A stretch of 64,000 nucleotides of DNA from Rhizobium sp. EC-SD404 (GCF_902498825.1 NZ_LR701459.1:1904414-1968413); one strand, 5' to 3'. Numbered from the stretch's first letter, positions 47,953 through 57,672 are shown. A program made the numbers and translations. Notes: generated by a model from the letters alone, not told the origin.

Positions 47953-49134
47953 CTAAGAAAGGCTTGATGGAAAGCGCTTCAGCCCACGCGCGTTGCCCTC
48001 ATCGAGCGCTGTACCGTAAGCGGACATAACGCCGTCGGCCATGGTCTCGACGGAAAAGCGCTGGGCGAACTGTGCCGCATCGGGCATTTCCGCGTCGAGG
48101 CTAAAAGGGTCCACAATAGCCACCGACATCGTCGCTCCGAGCGCGCGCGCATTGCCTGGCTCCACCAAAGCTGCGCTGTCTTTGCCCAAGATTTCGGGAA
48201 TGCCGCCGACGCGACTTGCGATCACCGGCTTTGAGCTCGCAACCGCTTCCAGCACGATATAGGGCATCGCTTCCGCCCTCGACGGAACGATGACGGTGCG
48301 TGCCATCGCGAAAGCCTCGCGCGCCGGCATTGCGGGGCGCATGGTGACGCGATCGGCGAGCCCTAGCGTTTCGAGGGACGATTGGTAACGAGGCTTGTCG
48401 TCGCCATCACCAACCATCAGCGCCGATAGCGGCCGGCCCGACAGGCGCTCTGCCTCGACGAAAGCGTCGATGAAGACGTCAGGGCCCTTCAGGTCCCGCA
48501 TCATGCCGATGTAGAGGAAATCCACTGCGGTTTCGCTCAACCTCACGGGTTCGAATTCGGCGGCGCGCAGTCCGTTATAAACGACTTGGCAAGCCGCGCG
48601 CGGAGCGCCGATCTTGCGGGTGTAGACGTCGCGCTCGTAGTCGCAGACGAAGACCAGCCTGTCCGTCATGCGCTCCAGAAAGCGTTCGATCGCGAAGAAT
48701 ACACGGCCCTTCGTTGAGCCTGGGTCATAATGCAGGCTCCCGCCATGCGGCGAATAGAAACGGGCTACGCAATACCCAGATGCCCGTAGGAACGTGCCGG
48801 CGAGCCGGGCATAGGCGCCACCTTTGGCGCCATGCCCATGCAACACATCCGGCCGCAATGCTTTGATCTCTCTGTAACTCTTTACCCCGGCGCTGAGATC
48901 GCTCGGACTGATGGATCGCCGCATAGGCAGCCGGGTCAGACCCAGCGCCAGATGCGGGCGAATGCTTTCGAACAGCGCGTCTTCATAGGCGCCGCCGGTT
49001 GAACTGTCGCAGACGATGCCGACTGCATGTCCTTGCTGGCTGTGACGCTCTGCGAGATCGCGCACATGCCTGAAGATGCCGCCGACGGGCGATCGAAAGC
49101 AGTGGATGATGCGCAGGGGTCCTTGAGTGGACAT
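47953..49134 (-). CDS. Glycosyltransferase, family 4
   Basis: 393 residues of the GT-B fold. N-terminal HGHGAKGGAYARL (about residues 98-110) and the C-terminal nucleotide-sugar site with PSRAEAMPYIVLEAVASSKPV (in parts, about 283-303) and SRVGGIPEIL are typical of GT4. It should add a sugar to the lipid-linked repeat in the cytoplasm. Only one glycosyltransferase of this kind is present, so the repeat may be simple or other transferases lie elsewhere. It starts five bases after the export lipoprotein gene. Confidence 0.88.
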   Translation of the reverse strand: MSTQGPLRIIHCFRSPVGGIFRHVRDLAERHSQQGHAVGIVCDSSTGGAYEDALFESIRPHLALGLTRLPMRRSISPSDLSAGVKSYREIKALRPDVLHGHGAKGGAYARLAGTFLRASGYCVARFYSPHGGSLHYDPGSTKGRVFFAIERFLERMTDRLVFVCDYERDVYTRKIGAPRAACQVVYNGLRAAEFEPVRLSETAVDFLYIGMMRDLKGPDVFIDAFVEAERLSGRPLSALMVGDGDDKPRYQSSLETLGLADRVTMRPAMPAREAFAMARTVIVPSRAEAMPYIVLEAVASSKPVIASRVGGIPEILGKDSAALVEPGNARALGATMSVAIVDPFSLDAEMPDAAQFAQRFSVETMADGVMSAYGTALDEGNARGLKRFPSSLS

Positions 49135-49139
49135 CTGGC

Positions 49140-49712
49140 TCAGAACAGCCGCTCGCGGACGTAGATCGTGTCACCGGCAATGATCGGATCGGAAATTGGG
49201 ACGCGGCCTGTGATCACCTCGCCGTTGATCTTGCGGGTGACGTCCGCATCGTTCTGGTTGGCACGCGAGGTGAAGCCGCCGGCAATGGCAATGGCGTTCT
49301 GTACGGTCATGCCCGGCACGTAGGAATACTGGCCAGCCGCACCGACTTCTCCCATGATGAAGAAGGCACGGTACTGGTCGACTTCGACCGTGACGTCCGG
49401 ATCGCGGAGATACCCCTCGCGCAGCTTGGCGGCGATGGCACCTTCCAGTTCCTGTACCGAGCGGCCGCGCGCCGGCACCGAGCCGATCAGCGGGAAGGCC
49501 ACGTAGCCTGCCTGGTCGATGGAATAGGTGCCTGTGAGGCTCTCTTGCTCGAACACGGTGATACGCAGCCGGTCGCCGGCGTCCAGTTGGTATGGCTGCA
49601 TGGTTGCCGCGCTGAACCCTTCCGGCGCTGGCCGGTAGCCGGAGCATCCGCCAAGCAGCAGCGAGGCAGCAAGAGTGAGGAGCAGCGCCCGTGGGCGAGG
49701 GTTGGCGATCAT
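49140..49712 (-). CDS. Polysaccharide export outer-membrane lipoprotein (Wza-type OPX)
   Basis: 190 residues. A lipoprotein signal ends in LLGGC (Cys23). The poly-export domain follows (QLDAGDRLRITVFEQES, about residues 42-58, SIDQAGYVAFPLIGSV about 64-79) with one SLBB-type ligand domain (AFFIMGEVGAAGQYSYVPG, about 115-133). It forms the outer-membrane exit channel for capsule or exopolysaccharide. It is first in the leftward operon and divergent from the chain-length protein gene, so the two share a control region. Confidence 0.9.
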   Translation of the reverse strand: MIANPRPRALLLTLAASLLLGGCSGYRPAPEGFSAATMQPYQLDAGDRLRITVFEQESLTGTYSIDQAGYVAFPLIGSVPARGRSVQELEGAIAAKLREGYLRDPDVTVEVDQYRAFFIMGEVGAAGQYSYVPGMTVQNAIAIAGGFTSRANQNDADVTRKINGEVITGRVPISDPIIAGDTIYVRERLF

Positions 49713-49943
49713 GAGTTTCCGTCCATGCGCGTTCGACGCAGCCGATCAAGGCTCCCCCACTTATCGAACTGTTAGGGTTAATGGCCGGTAAAGAGGCGTC
49801 GAAAGAAGATGTCTCCAAGCATTCACGCGGATCGTCGACGAAATTAACGGTTGAGTTACCATGATTATTTACGGTCGCGCATGAAGCATTCCGCGCGTGC
49901 GCCGCTGCGCCCAGTATTCGCGGAGATCCTGAAGGAGCCCAGA

Positions 49944-52130
49944 ATGTCCGGCAATCTATCGTCACGCGGGGATGTCGATATCGATTTGGCCGGTCTGGCC
50001 GCTGCGCTCTGGGCGCGAAAGTTCGCGATAGCGGCCAGCGTGCTCATCGTCGGAGCGCTGACTTACTTCACCACAAGCTCCATGGCGCCGCTCTATCGCA
50101 GCGAAGCGCGCATCCTCATCGAAGAGCGCGGGTCGGCCTTGTCGCGGACCAGCGAGGGCGGGGCGGTCAGGGATCTCGTTCTCGACGAGCAGGCGATCGC
50201 AAGCCAGGTCGAAGTCATCCGCTCCTCCGACCTTCTGCGCGAAATCATCGCCGAACTCGACCTCGGCAGTCGTGCGGAATTCGATCCGGCCGGTCAGCCA
50301 TCGATGATCGGCGACCTTCTCGTGCTGCTCGGCATCGGCAACGATCCGATCGATGACAGCGCGCAACAGCGCGTTCTCGAAGCCGTGCGCGAAAACATCC
50401 AGGTCTATCAGGTGCAGAATTCGCGCGTGATCGCGATCGAATTCTCTTCCGAAGACCCGGAATTGGCTGCGGCCGTCGCCAATGGTCTTGCGGGGGCTTA
50501 TCTCGAAGTTCAGAGCGGCGCCAAGCTCGATTCCAATGCCGGCGCTGCCGCCTGGCTCGAGCCGGAAATCGCCGAGTTGCGTGGCCGTGTGCGCGATGCC
50601 GAAGCGGAAGTTGCAGCATTCCGCGCCGAAAACGGACTTCTTCTCGTCACGGAAAACAATACGCTCGTCACGCGGCAACTCTCGGACATCACCACAGAAC
50701 TGTCGCAGGTGCGGACGCAGCGCGCCGATGCTGAAGCGCGTGCGTCGAACGTCCGTTCGGCACTCGATGCAGGCCAGTCGGCGGACGCGGTCAGCAGCGT
50801 CGTTGACTCGCCTTTGCTCCAGCGCCTACGCGAGCGGCAATCGGAGATCGAGAGCCAGATATCCGATCTTTCGATCACCTTGCTCGACAACCATCCCCGC
50901 ATTCGCAGCCTGCGCTCGCAGCTTGCCGGCATCGGCACGCAGCTCGATGAGGAAGTCCGCAAGGCGTTGGTCAATTTGGAGGCCAATGCGGCCGTCGCCC
51001 GGTTACGTGAAGAGGAACTGACGCAGCAGCTCGATCTCCTGAAGCAAAATTCCGCTCAGGCCGGCACCGACGAAGTCGAGCTTCGGGCGCTCGAGCGCGA
51101 AGCTCGGGCCGAACGGGACCTCCTGGAGACCTATCTCGCGCGCTTCCGTGAAACCGTCTCGCGCGGCGACCCCAACGCGCTTCCGGCCGATGCGCGCATC
51201 ATTTCCAGCGCTGGCGTACCAAGCGAGCCGTATTTCCCGAAAGTGATCCCGGCCGTCATCGTCGCCATGCTCGCGACCGCGCTCATTCACATGATCATCA
51301 TTCTGCTGCTTGAGCTTTTCTCCGGTCGTGCGCTCCGCGAACGCGTGGTCATCGATGAGACAAGCGCGGCCACGCCCTCCCTTGAACCCGGCCTGATCGC
51401 TACGACGGGCACTGCGACTGCAAGCCTTGCTCATCAGCCTCTGGCGGCGTCCGCTCAGCCAGATCCCTCTCTTGCAACTGCGGGGCCGTCTGAGCTCGTG
51501 ACGCATTCGGCATCGGCCGTCTCGAAAGTGGCGACCGAGGAAGAGGATTTCTCCGTCAACGGCGTCGCCGCCGCCCTGATTTCCAAACGCGTCCAGGTGG
51601 TCGCCGGCATCTCGCCGGAAGGCGATGCGGCAACGCTCGGTGCCGTTCTTCTGGCCCGCGCTGTGTCGGATCGGGGCCATCGGGTCCTGACAATCGACAT
51701 GACGGGCGCCGGTATTCCCGGCGCGACGATGGCCGGGACGGGCCTGCCGGGAATCACCGATCTTTTGTGCGGTTCGGTATCGATCGCCGAATCCATCCAC
51801 GCCGACTATGCATCGTCGGCCGATATCATCCCGCTTGGAACGGCTGATCCCGAAACCGCCATGCGCGGCGCTTCCAGGATCGCCATGATCATCGAAGCCC
51901 TCTCGGACGCCTATGATACGATCATCGTCGAGTGCGGCAGCACCGAGATCACGTCCGTCCAGAAGATGCTGGCAGACCGACCGATCACCGTCGTGATGTC
52001 GGTGGTCGATCCGGATGCCTCGATCGTCGCAGAAGAATTCGAAGCGTTGGTAGAAGCCGGCTTTGACGATGCGCTGATCATGCTGGTCGACGAGGACGGC
52101 CCCCAGTCTACCCGCAGCAACGCAGCCTGA
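49944..52130 (+). CDS. Wzc-like polysaccharide co-polymerase with degenerate kinase domain
   Basis: About 728 residues. TM1 is at residues about 26-44, the Wzz chain-length domain follows, then a coiled coil (about 215-410), TM2 (about 434-460) and a C-terminal BY-kinase-like domain. In a functional Wzc-type kinase a GK[ST] P-loop would be expected near residue 552; here it reads SPEGDAATLGA with no Lys-Ser/Thr. The Walker A' (RVLTIDMTG, 580-588) and B-like (YDTIIVECG, 657-665) strands persist and no C-terminal tyrosine cluster is seen. The start is fixed by AAGGAG at 49931-49936, six bases before the ATG. It is divergent from the export gene, and probably controls chain length without being a kinase. 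Confidence 0.88.
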   Translation: MSGNLSSRGDVDIDLAGLAAALWARKFAIAASVLIVGALTYFTTSSMAPLYRSEARILIEERGSALSRTSEGGAVRDLVLDEQAIASQVEVIRSSDLLREIIAELDLGSRAEFDPAGQPSMIGDLLVLLGIGNDPIDDSAQQRVLEAVRENIQVYQVQNSRVIAIEFSSEDPELAAAVANGLAGAYLEVQSGAKLDSNAGAAAWLEPEIAELRGRVRDAEAEVAAFRAENGLLLVTENNTLVTRQLSDITTELSQVRTQRADAEARASNVRSALDAGQSADAVSSVVDSPLLQRLRERQSEIESQISDLSITLLDNHPRIRSLRSQLAGIGTQLDEEVRKALVNLEANAAVARLREEELTQQLDLLKQNSAQAGTDEVELRALEREARAERDLLETYLARFRETVSRGDPNALPADARIISSAGVPSEPYFPKVIPAVIVAMLATALIHMIIILLLELFSGRALRERVVIDETSAATPSLEPGLIATTGTATASLAHQPLAASAQPDPSLATAGPSELVTHSASAVSKVATEEEDFSVNGVAAALISKRVQVVAGISPEGDAATLGAVLLARAVSDRGHRVLTIDMTGAGIPGATMAGTGLPGITDLLCGSVSIAESIHADYASSADIIPLGTADPETAMRGASRIAMIIEALSDAYDTIIVECGSTEITSVQKMLADRPITVVMSVVDPDASIVAEEFEALVEAGFDDALIMLVDEDGPQSTRSNAA

Positions 52131-52157
52131 GGGCTTCGGTCTACTCGGTTTAGCCCG

Positions 52158-53378
52158 TCAGGATATCCGGCGCTGAATGGCCCGAGCGATCTTGTCGAGC
52201 CGGGGATTGGCCTTGATCGCCTGCTTGGTCGATGCGATGGCACGAAGGGTCGCGCCAACGGCACGGCCCTTCGTCGTCAACGGCAGGTAGCAATCGTACT
52301 GCGTCGTGATCTGATCGCACCAGGACCGCTTGTAGGCCTCATCGCCGATACCGAAATCGAACATCATCTGGCCGTTGGCGCAGGCATCTTCGATAAGCCG
52401 GTAGAACAGAAACTCGCCGATGCTGAGTTCGTCCGCCAATTTTTCGTCGATCGAGCCGAATTGGCAGATCAGGTGCCCGTTCTTGCGCGTTACCCCTGAT
52501 ATCGCGCCGTAGCGCCCATCGGTCAGCTGCACGGCCGAAAGCCGCAGCAATGGCACGGTTTCTTCGGTCTCGGTGACGACCAGCCGACGGAAGAAGGCCT
52601 GCACGTCCGGCTTGGCGAAAACATCCAGCTTACCCTGCTTGTCGAAGCGGGCTGCCTTCTGAACGAAGAACGCCTCAAGCAGGCGAAGCGCCGTTTCGGG
52701 GTCGTCACCATGCACGATCTCGTAGCCGCCCAGTTCCTCCAGCGTGCGTTCGCCGAGGCGATGCTTCTTGCGCCGCTTCTTGCCATTGATCCGCGACAGC
52801 GCTTGGTCGAAGCCGCCGTCGAGCGTCATCTGGAACGCCTGGTTGTTGCTGACGACCCTGTCGAGCGGCATCAACGGGTTGTCCACCCCGCGCCAGCTTT
52901 CAGGTGTCCGATAGAGTGCGAGCAGATCGAGCTTCAATCCGGCGTCTGACAACGCAGACGACAGGAGCGGCGGCGAAAACTGCATGTTGTCCGGCGAAAA
53001 AAGGCCGAAATTCAGATTGCTGAAGGACGTGCCGATATAGCGGCCGACCTTTGCGCCACCCTGGCTGATGATTTCGAGCGGCAGCATGATCCGACCGCCG
53101 CCGGTGAAATGAAGCAGCACGACGACCGGTTCGGTACCTGTGGCTTCAAGCCAGTTGCGGCACCAGTCGTAGCCGAGGTGAACGGATGTGAAGAACTGCG
53201 TTTCGAGCGAGCGCCATTGGCGTTCGGCCTCTTCGATGCTGCCGAAAATCTCGACGCGCTCGACCGTCTGCGCAGCGCCTGGAGCAGGCACGTGCGATGT
53301 CACGCCAGCGATCAGCGGTGCTTCGATCGGTTCACCGGTTGTCTTGCGCGCAACTTCCATGGGTACGATCCTCGTCAT
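52158..53378 (-). CDS. BcsL/CelD-like acetyltransferase (GNAT, FemAB-like)
   Basis: 406 residues. It belongs to the double-GNAT family found in polysaccharide loci, which acetylates exopolysaccharide or its precursors. The C-terminal fold contains GRYGAISGVTRKNGHLICQFGSID and MMFDFGIGDEAYKRSW (about residues 280-350, in pieces). The start at 53378 has GAGG at seven bases. The gene is convergent with the chain-length gene, with a gap of 27 bases. Its link with the polysaccharide locus is inferred from position and family. Confidence 0.78.
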   Translation of the reverse strand: MTRIVPMEVARKTTGEPIEAPLIAGVTSHVPAPGAAQTVERVEIFGSIEEAERQWRSLETQFFTSVHLGYDWCRNWLEATGTEPVVVLLHFTGGGRIMLPLEIISQGGAKVGRYIGTSFSNLNFGLFSPDNMQFSPPLLSSALSDAGLKLDLLALYRTPESWRGVDNPLMPLDRVVSNNQAFQMTLDGGFDQALSRINGKKRRKKHRLGERTLEELGGYEIVHGDDPETALRLLEAFFVQKAARFDKQGKLDVFAKPDVQAFFRRLVVTETEETVPLLRLSAVQLTDGRYGAISGVTRKNGHLICQFGSIDEKLADELSIGEFLFYRLIEDACANGQMMFDFGIGDEAYKRSWCDQITTQYDCYLPLTTKGRAVGATLRAIASTKQAIKANPRLDKIARAIQRRIS

Positions 53379-53505
53379 CAAACGACCTCGTCACGATGCG
53401 CGCGAGGATGGTGGATCGTCCTGAACAAAGCGTTGTCCAATCCGCTCTTGGATGGATGAAAATGGGCAAGGTCCCCGATTAAGTCGTCCCATGCTTTCGG
53501 TGACG

Positions 53506-53733
53506 TTAATCCAAAAGATCGGATTTTCTCTTTGGCGGACGTTCCATCCAACTGATGAGAAGCATGGCCGGTACGACCCAAAGCACGCCGGAGAAGAGGA
53601 AATAGAGGAGATGCACCCACCAGGGCGATTCCGCCAGGCGATAGGTCGCGATGGTCGTGGCGACGAGCGCGTAGATGATGACCAGTGCGACGATGGCGAA
53701 GGTGCCGATGAACTTCTTGAGGCGGACGGGCAT
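53506..53733 (-). CDS. DUF2842 family small membrane protein
   Basis: 75 residues with two transmembrane segments (about 9-29 and 40-60) separated by YRLAESPWWVH and ending ERPPKRKSDLLD. It matches the DUF2842 proteins of rhizobia that stand beside ctaA. AAGGAG precedes the start by seven bases. It is divergent from ctaA, with about 130 bases between them. Function unknown. Confidence 0.82.
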   Translation of the reverse strand: MPVRLKKFIGTFAIVALVIIYALVATTIATYRLAESPWWVHLLYFLFSGVLWVVPAMLLISWMERPPKRKSDLLD

Positions 53734-53869
53734 GGTGGTCTCCTTGATCCTTCACATAGCTGGTCGAGCGGCTCAGGCAAAGCGGCGCGACGCCATGCCG
53801 CAAAGCTCTTCGCCTTGAATTGAAGGGCAGGGTGGGGCAAATGCCATGGCAACCCGCAAGGACAGTGCA

Positions 53870-54991
53870 ATGACCGTACTCGACGCCGTCTCACCCGCCT
53901 CCAGTCCCTCCGAAATCGCCGCCCAAGCTCGTCGCGGCGAACTGGAATCGAACCGTCGGATGGTGCGTCTCTGGCTCGGGATCGTCATGCTGGCGATTTT
54001 TGCGCTCGTCATTGTCGGCGGCGCGACTCGCCTTACGGAAAGCGGGTTGTCCATCACCGAGTGGAAACCCATTCACGGCGTGATCCCGCCGCTCAGCGTC
54101 GAGGAGTGGCAGGAGGAGTTCGATCTCTACCGACAGATCCCGGAATATCAGGAAATCAATCGCGGCATGAGCCTCGACGAATTCAAGACGATCTTCTGGT
54201 GGGAGTGGGCGCACCGGCTTCTCGCGCGCGCCGTCGGCGTCCTCTTTGCCGTCCCGCTGGTGTTTTTCTGGGCCACCGGCCGCATAGAGCCGCGCCTGCG
54301 CTGGCCGCTCGTCGGCCTGTTTTTCATCGGGGGGCTGCAAGGCTTCGTTGGCTGGTGGATGGTCGCGTCCGGTCTGAGCGAACGGGTGGATGTGAGCCAG
54401 TATCGCCTGGCGGTGCATCTGACACTCGCCTGTATCATCTTCGCCAGCATCATGTGGGTGTCGCGCGGCCTTGCCCCCCATTCCCCGGACGCGCCACCGA
54501 CCGAGCGCTCGCACCTGGCCGCCGGCGGACTCGTGCTGTTCATCGTCTTCCAAATCTATCTCGGCGCGCTTGTGGCGGGTTTGAATGCCGGCTTTGCGTT
54601 CAACACCTGGCCGCTCATCGACGGCGCCTTCATTCCCGCCGGCCTGTTCGTGATGGATCCGGCTTGGCTAAACTTCTTCGAGAACGTCAAGATGGTGCAG
54701 TTCACGCACCGCATGACGGCCTATGCGATCTGGTTCGCCGTTTTGGTCCACATGATCGCGGCGCTGCGCCATGGCGCCGGCAGCACCCATGCCAACCGGG
54801 CTGTCGTGCTGTTCTTCCTTGTTACGATGCAGGCGCTGATCGGCATCATCACGCTGGTCATGGTCGTACCGCTCGGCTGGGCACTTCTGCACCAGGCGTT
54901 CGCCGTCGTCGTGCTCGGTTTTGCGGTGGCGCACTGGCGCGCGTTCTACGGATCCTACGCGCCGACCGGCCGGCTTGCCGAAGCCGGCTGA
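53870..54991 (+). CDS. ctaA: Heme A synthase (COX15/CtaA)
   Basis: About 373 residues, eight transmembrane helices. It oxidises heme O to heme A for cytochrome oxidase. The N-terminal core ATRLTESGLSITEWKPIHG (about residues 52-70), FWWEWAHRLLAR with a heme-ligand His, and the later QFTHRMTAYAIW and LHQAFAVVVLG are diagnostic. ATG 53870 is chosen for an AAGGA site at seven bases; ATG 53846 would add eight residues and is also possible. It is the alphaproteobacterial type 2 form. It ends close to the convergent argC. Confidence 0.93.
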   Translation: MTVLDAVSPASSPSEIAAQARRGELESNRRMVRLWLGIVMLAIFALVIVGGATRLTESGLSITEWKPIHGVIPPLSVEEWQEEFDLYRQIPEYQEINRGMSLDEFKTIFWWEWAHRLLARAVGVLFAVPLVFFWATGRIEPRLRWPLVGLFFIGGLQGFVGWWMVASGLSERVDVSQYRLAVHLTLACIIFASIMWVSRGLAPHSPDAPPTERSHLAAGGLVLFIVFQIYLGALVAGLNAGFAFNTWPLIDGAFIPAGLFVMDPAWLNFFENVKMVQFTHRMTAYAIWFAVLVHMIAALRHGAGSTHANRAVVLFFLVTMQALIGIITLVMVVPLGWALLHQAFAVVVLGFAVAHWRAFYGSYAPTGRLAEAG

Positions 54992-55026
54992 TCGGTCATC
55001 AAAATTGGAAAGACTGCTGACGCCTG

Positions 55027-55968
55027 TCAGTCGACAGGCGTGATCCCGAGCATCAGGTCCATGTTCTGGACGGCAGCGCCCGAAGCGCCCTTGCCGAGAT
55101 TGTCCAGAATGGCGACCAAATTGACGTGCTCGCCGCCTTCCGACCCGAACACGTAAATCTTCATCGTGTCCTTGCCGTTCAGCGATGTCGGGTCGAGGCG
55201 CTGGATCGCCATGCTCTCGTCGATATCGACGACGGTGACGATCTCCTGGCCGCGATAGTGCTCGGCAAGCGCCTCATGCACGCTGCGAAGTGAAGGGGAG
55301 CCATCGAGATCGGCGAGATGCAGCGGCACCTGCACGGCCATGCCCTGAGCGAACCGTCCGACGGATGGCGAAAAGAGCGGCGTCCGCTTCAAGCCACTGC
55401 GTATCTTGATCTCGGGGACATGCTTGTGCGCAAGCGACAGCCCGTAGAGGAAATGCGGTGCGCCGAGATAGTCCGGCCGGCTTTCGTCCTCCATCTGCGC
55501 GATCAACTGCTTGCCACCACCCGTATAGCCGGAAACGGCGTTGATCGTGATGGGGTACTCCGTGGGAAGCAGCCCCGCGTCGACCAGCGGCTTCAGGATG
55601 CCGATGGCGCCCGTCGAGTAGCAGCCGGGATTCGACACGAAACGGGCAGATGCAATCTGCTCGGCGCGCTCGGGATCGGACTCGGCGAACCCATAGACCC
55701 AGTCGGGATCGACGCGATGCGCCGTACTCGTGTCGATGATGCGTGTGGTGGACGAAACGCCAAGCATTGATACGGCTTCCTTCGCGCCGTCATCGGGCAG
55801 GCAGAGGATCGCGATGTCGGCTTCCCGCAGGAATTCCTCGCGCAGCGCGGTGTTCCGGCGCTCCTCTTCCGGGATGGAGATGATCTCGATATCCGTGCGC
55901 TCCGCCAGGCGCGAGCGGATCTGCAGACCCGTTGTGCCATGCTCGCCATCAATGAAGATCTTCGCCAT
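55027..55968 (-). CDS. argC: N-acetyl-gamma-glutamyl-phosphate reductase, type 2
   Basis: 313 residues. It reduces N-acetylglutamyl phosphate in arginine synthesis. The active-site cysteine is in [14 protein letters not shown] (about residue 118), and the N-terminus is [14 protein letters not shown]. The length and the EHG motif mark the shorter type 2 enzyme common in rhizobia. The start at 55968 is chosen over an upstream in-frame extension. It is followed by speB 78 bases upstream on the same strand (speB is transcribed first). Confidence 0.94.
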   Translation of the reverse strand: MAKIFIDGEHGTTGLQIRSRLAERTDIEIISIPEEERRNTALREEFLREADIAILCLPDDGAKEAVSMLGVSSTTRIIDTSTAHRVDPDWVYGFAESDPERAEQIASARFVSNPGCYSTGAIGILKPLVDAGLLPTEYPITINAVSGYTGGGKQLIAQMEDESRPDYLGAPHFLYGLSLAHKHVPEIKIRSGLKRTPLFSPSVGRFAQGMAVQVPLHLADLDGSPSLRSVHEALAEHYRGQEIVTVVDIDESMAIQRLDPTSLNGKDTMKIYVFGSEGGEHVNLVAILDNLGKGASGAAVQNMDLMLGITPVD

Positions 55969-56046
55969 GTCCGTCATCCCGTTTGTGAGCGAATCCAGAC
56001 GCTTGAACGCGAGGCCGGATTCACCCTGTGAGCGCGTTGACTCCAA

Positions 56047-57003
56047 CTATGAACGTTCGATCGCGCGCCGTTCAGCCATGAGGCCGAGCGTATACATGGC
56101 GACACTGGCACCGGCAATGGCCGTCACATCCGCGTGATCGTACGGTGGAGACACCTCCACAACATCGCCGCCACGGATATCGAGGCGTCGCAACTGCCGG
56201 AGAATAGAGAGCATCTTGGCGGTCGACGGGCCGCCTGCAACTGGCGTTCCCGTGCCCGGCGCGTAGGCGGGATCGAGGCAGTCGATGTCGAAAGTCAGGT
56301 AGGCCGGGCGATTGCCGACGCGCGCGAGGATCCGAGAGGCGACGTCGCCCGTGCGCATCTCTTCCAACTCGTGGCCATAGATGATCTGGATGCCGAAATC
56401 CTCAGGCGCGTGGGTGCGGATGCCGATCTGGATCGACGTGTCTGGATCGACCAGCCCTTCGCGCACGGCGCGCGCCACGAAGGATCCGTGATCGATGCGC
56501 TTGCCATCGTCGTCCCACGTGTCCTGATGGGCATCGAACTGGACGAGCGAAAGGGGACCATGGCGCGCCACATGTGCCTTCAAAAGGGGCCAGGTGACGA
56601 AGTGGTCGCCACCGAGCGTGAAGAGAAATGCGCCGGTATCGAGGATGCGGCTGGCTTCTGCTTCGATCCGGTCGGGCGTTTCCTGGTGATTGCCATAGTC
56701 GAGCAGGCAATCGCCGTAATCGACGACTGCGAATTCGGCGAATAGGTCCCGTTCGAACGGATATTGCGGGTCGTTATCGAAAATCGCGGAAGCACGGCGG
56801 ATCGCCTGCGGGCCGAAGCGCGCACCCGGCCGGTTGGAAACGGCTGCGTCGAAGGGGATGCCCCACACCACGGCATCGGCGCCGGTGACGTCCTTGCGAT
56901 AGGGCCGGCGCATGAAGGATAGAGCACCGGCATAGGTCGGGTCGAACGCCGCCCCGGTCAAGTCGTTGGCATTGAAGGCGTGATCGATCGACGTCGATGG
57001 CAT
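56047..57003 (-). CDS. speB: Agmatinase-family ureohydrolase (SpeB-like)
   Basis: 318 residues of the arginase/agmatinase fold. The manganese site is complete: GGDHFVTW, DAHQDTW and DIDCLDPAYAPGTG. It removes urea from agmatine or a related guanidino compound. Family members differ in substrate (agmatine, guanidinobutyrate), so the symbol is by similarity and context. The start MPSTSIDHAF at 57003 follows AAAGGA. It is upstream of argC on the same strand, a neighbourhood seen in other rhizobia, so both may share a transcript. Confidence 0.85.
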   Translation of the reverse strand: MPSTSIDHAFNANDLTGAAFDPTYAGALSFMRRPYRKDVTGADAVVWGIPFDAAVSNRPGARFGPQAIRRASAIFDNDPQYPFERDLFAEFAVVDYGDCLLDYGNHQETPDRIEAEASRILDTGAFLFTLGGDHFVTWPLLKAHVARHGPLSLVQFDAHQDTWDDDGKRIDHGSFVARAVREGLVDPDTSIQIGIRTHAPEDFGIQIIYGHELEEMRTGDVASRILARVGNRPAYLTFDIDCLDPAYAPGTGTPVAGGPSTAKMLSILRQLRRLDIRGGDVVEVSPPYDHADVTAIAGASVAMYTLGLMAERRAIERS

Positions 57004-57129
57004 GGGCACTAATCCTTTTTGGACGAAAGGCAGCAGCCGAAAACCAGCGCTGCGATTTCGAAAATTGGTAAGGCAGCCATAAGATGGGACGAGGGGACCC
57101 GGTTGAGAAGGCCAATGCTGCATCGCAAC

Positions 57130-57160
57130 GAAAAAAGGCGGAGCCGAAGCCCCGCCTTTT
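57130..57160 (-). terminator. Terminator of the rplM-rpsI operon
   Basis: On the minus strand GGCGGGGC-TTCG-GCTCCGCC forms a hairpin with a stable TTCG loop, followed by TTTTTT. It lies about 22 bases past the rpsI stop and also has A-rich bases upstream, so it may work on both strands. Confidence 0.85.
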
Positions 57161-57181
57161 GATTTGGCAGTCGTCCGAAGC

Positions 57182-57670
57182 TTAGCGCTTGGAGAACTGG
57201 AACGAACGACGGGCCTTCGCCTTGCCGTACTTCTTACGCTCGACGACGCGGCTGTCGCGCGTCAGGAAGCCGCCCTTCTTGAGGACGCCGCGCAGTTCCG
57301 GCTCGTAATAGGTCAGAGCCTTGGAAATGCCGTGACGAACCGCGCCGGCCTGGCCGGAGAGACCGCCACCGGCGACCGTGGCGATGACGTCGAACTGGCC
57401 GGTACGCGCTGCGGCGACGATCGGCTGCTGCAGAACCATCTGCAGAACCGGGCGCGCGAAGTACTTCGCGAACTCGCGGCCATTGACCGTGATCTTGCCG
57501 GAGCCTGGCTTGACCCAAACGCGAGCAACAGCGTCCTTGCGCTTGCCGGTTGCGTAGGAACGGCCCTGTGCATCGACCTTGCGGACGTGCGCCGGCTGAG
57601 AAGCCTGGGCGGCGCCGGCGGTCACGCCGGTTGCCTGGCCGAGGTCCTGGAGGGAATTCAGTTCAGCCAT
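57182..57670 (-). CDS. rpsI: 30S ribosomal protein S9
   Basis: 162 residues. The alphaproteobacterial N-terminal extension of about 30 residues precedes the core ([19 protein letters not shown], about 38-56). The conserved end [11 protein letters not shown] carries the C-terminal Lys-Arg that reaches the P-site tRNA. It starts two bases after the rplM stop, so is in one operon with it, followed by a strong terminator. Confidence 0.97.
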   Translation of the reverse strand: MAELNSLQDLGQATGVTAGAAQASQPAHVRKVDAQGRSYATGKRKDAVARVWVKPGSGKITVNGREFAKYFARPVLQMVLQQPIVAAARTGQFDVIATVAGGGLSGQAGAVRHGISKALTYYEPELRGVLKKGGFLTRDSRVVERKKYGKAKARRSFQFSKR

Positions 57671-57672
57671 GA

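Noticed and set aside
46454..47956. 500-codon plus-strand frame opposite the sugar phosphotransferase
   Set aside because: The minus strand carries clear phosphoglycosyl transferase motifs, and the plus-strand frame has no family match.
49713..49943. CtrA box (TTAA-N7-TTAA) between the export lipoprotein and co-polymerase genes
   Set aside because: TTAACGGTTGAGTTACCAT comes close but the second half-site is shifted by one base and not TTAA, so a cell-cycle link is not supported.
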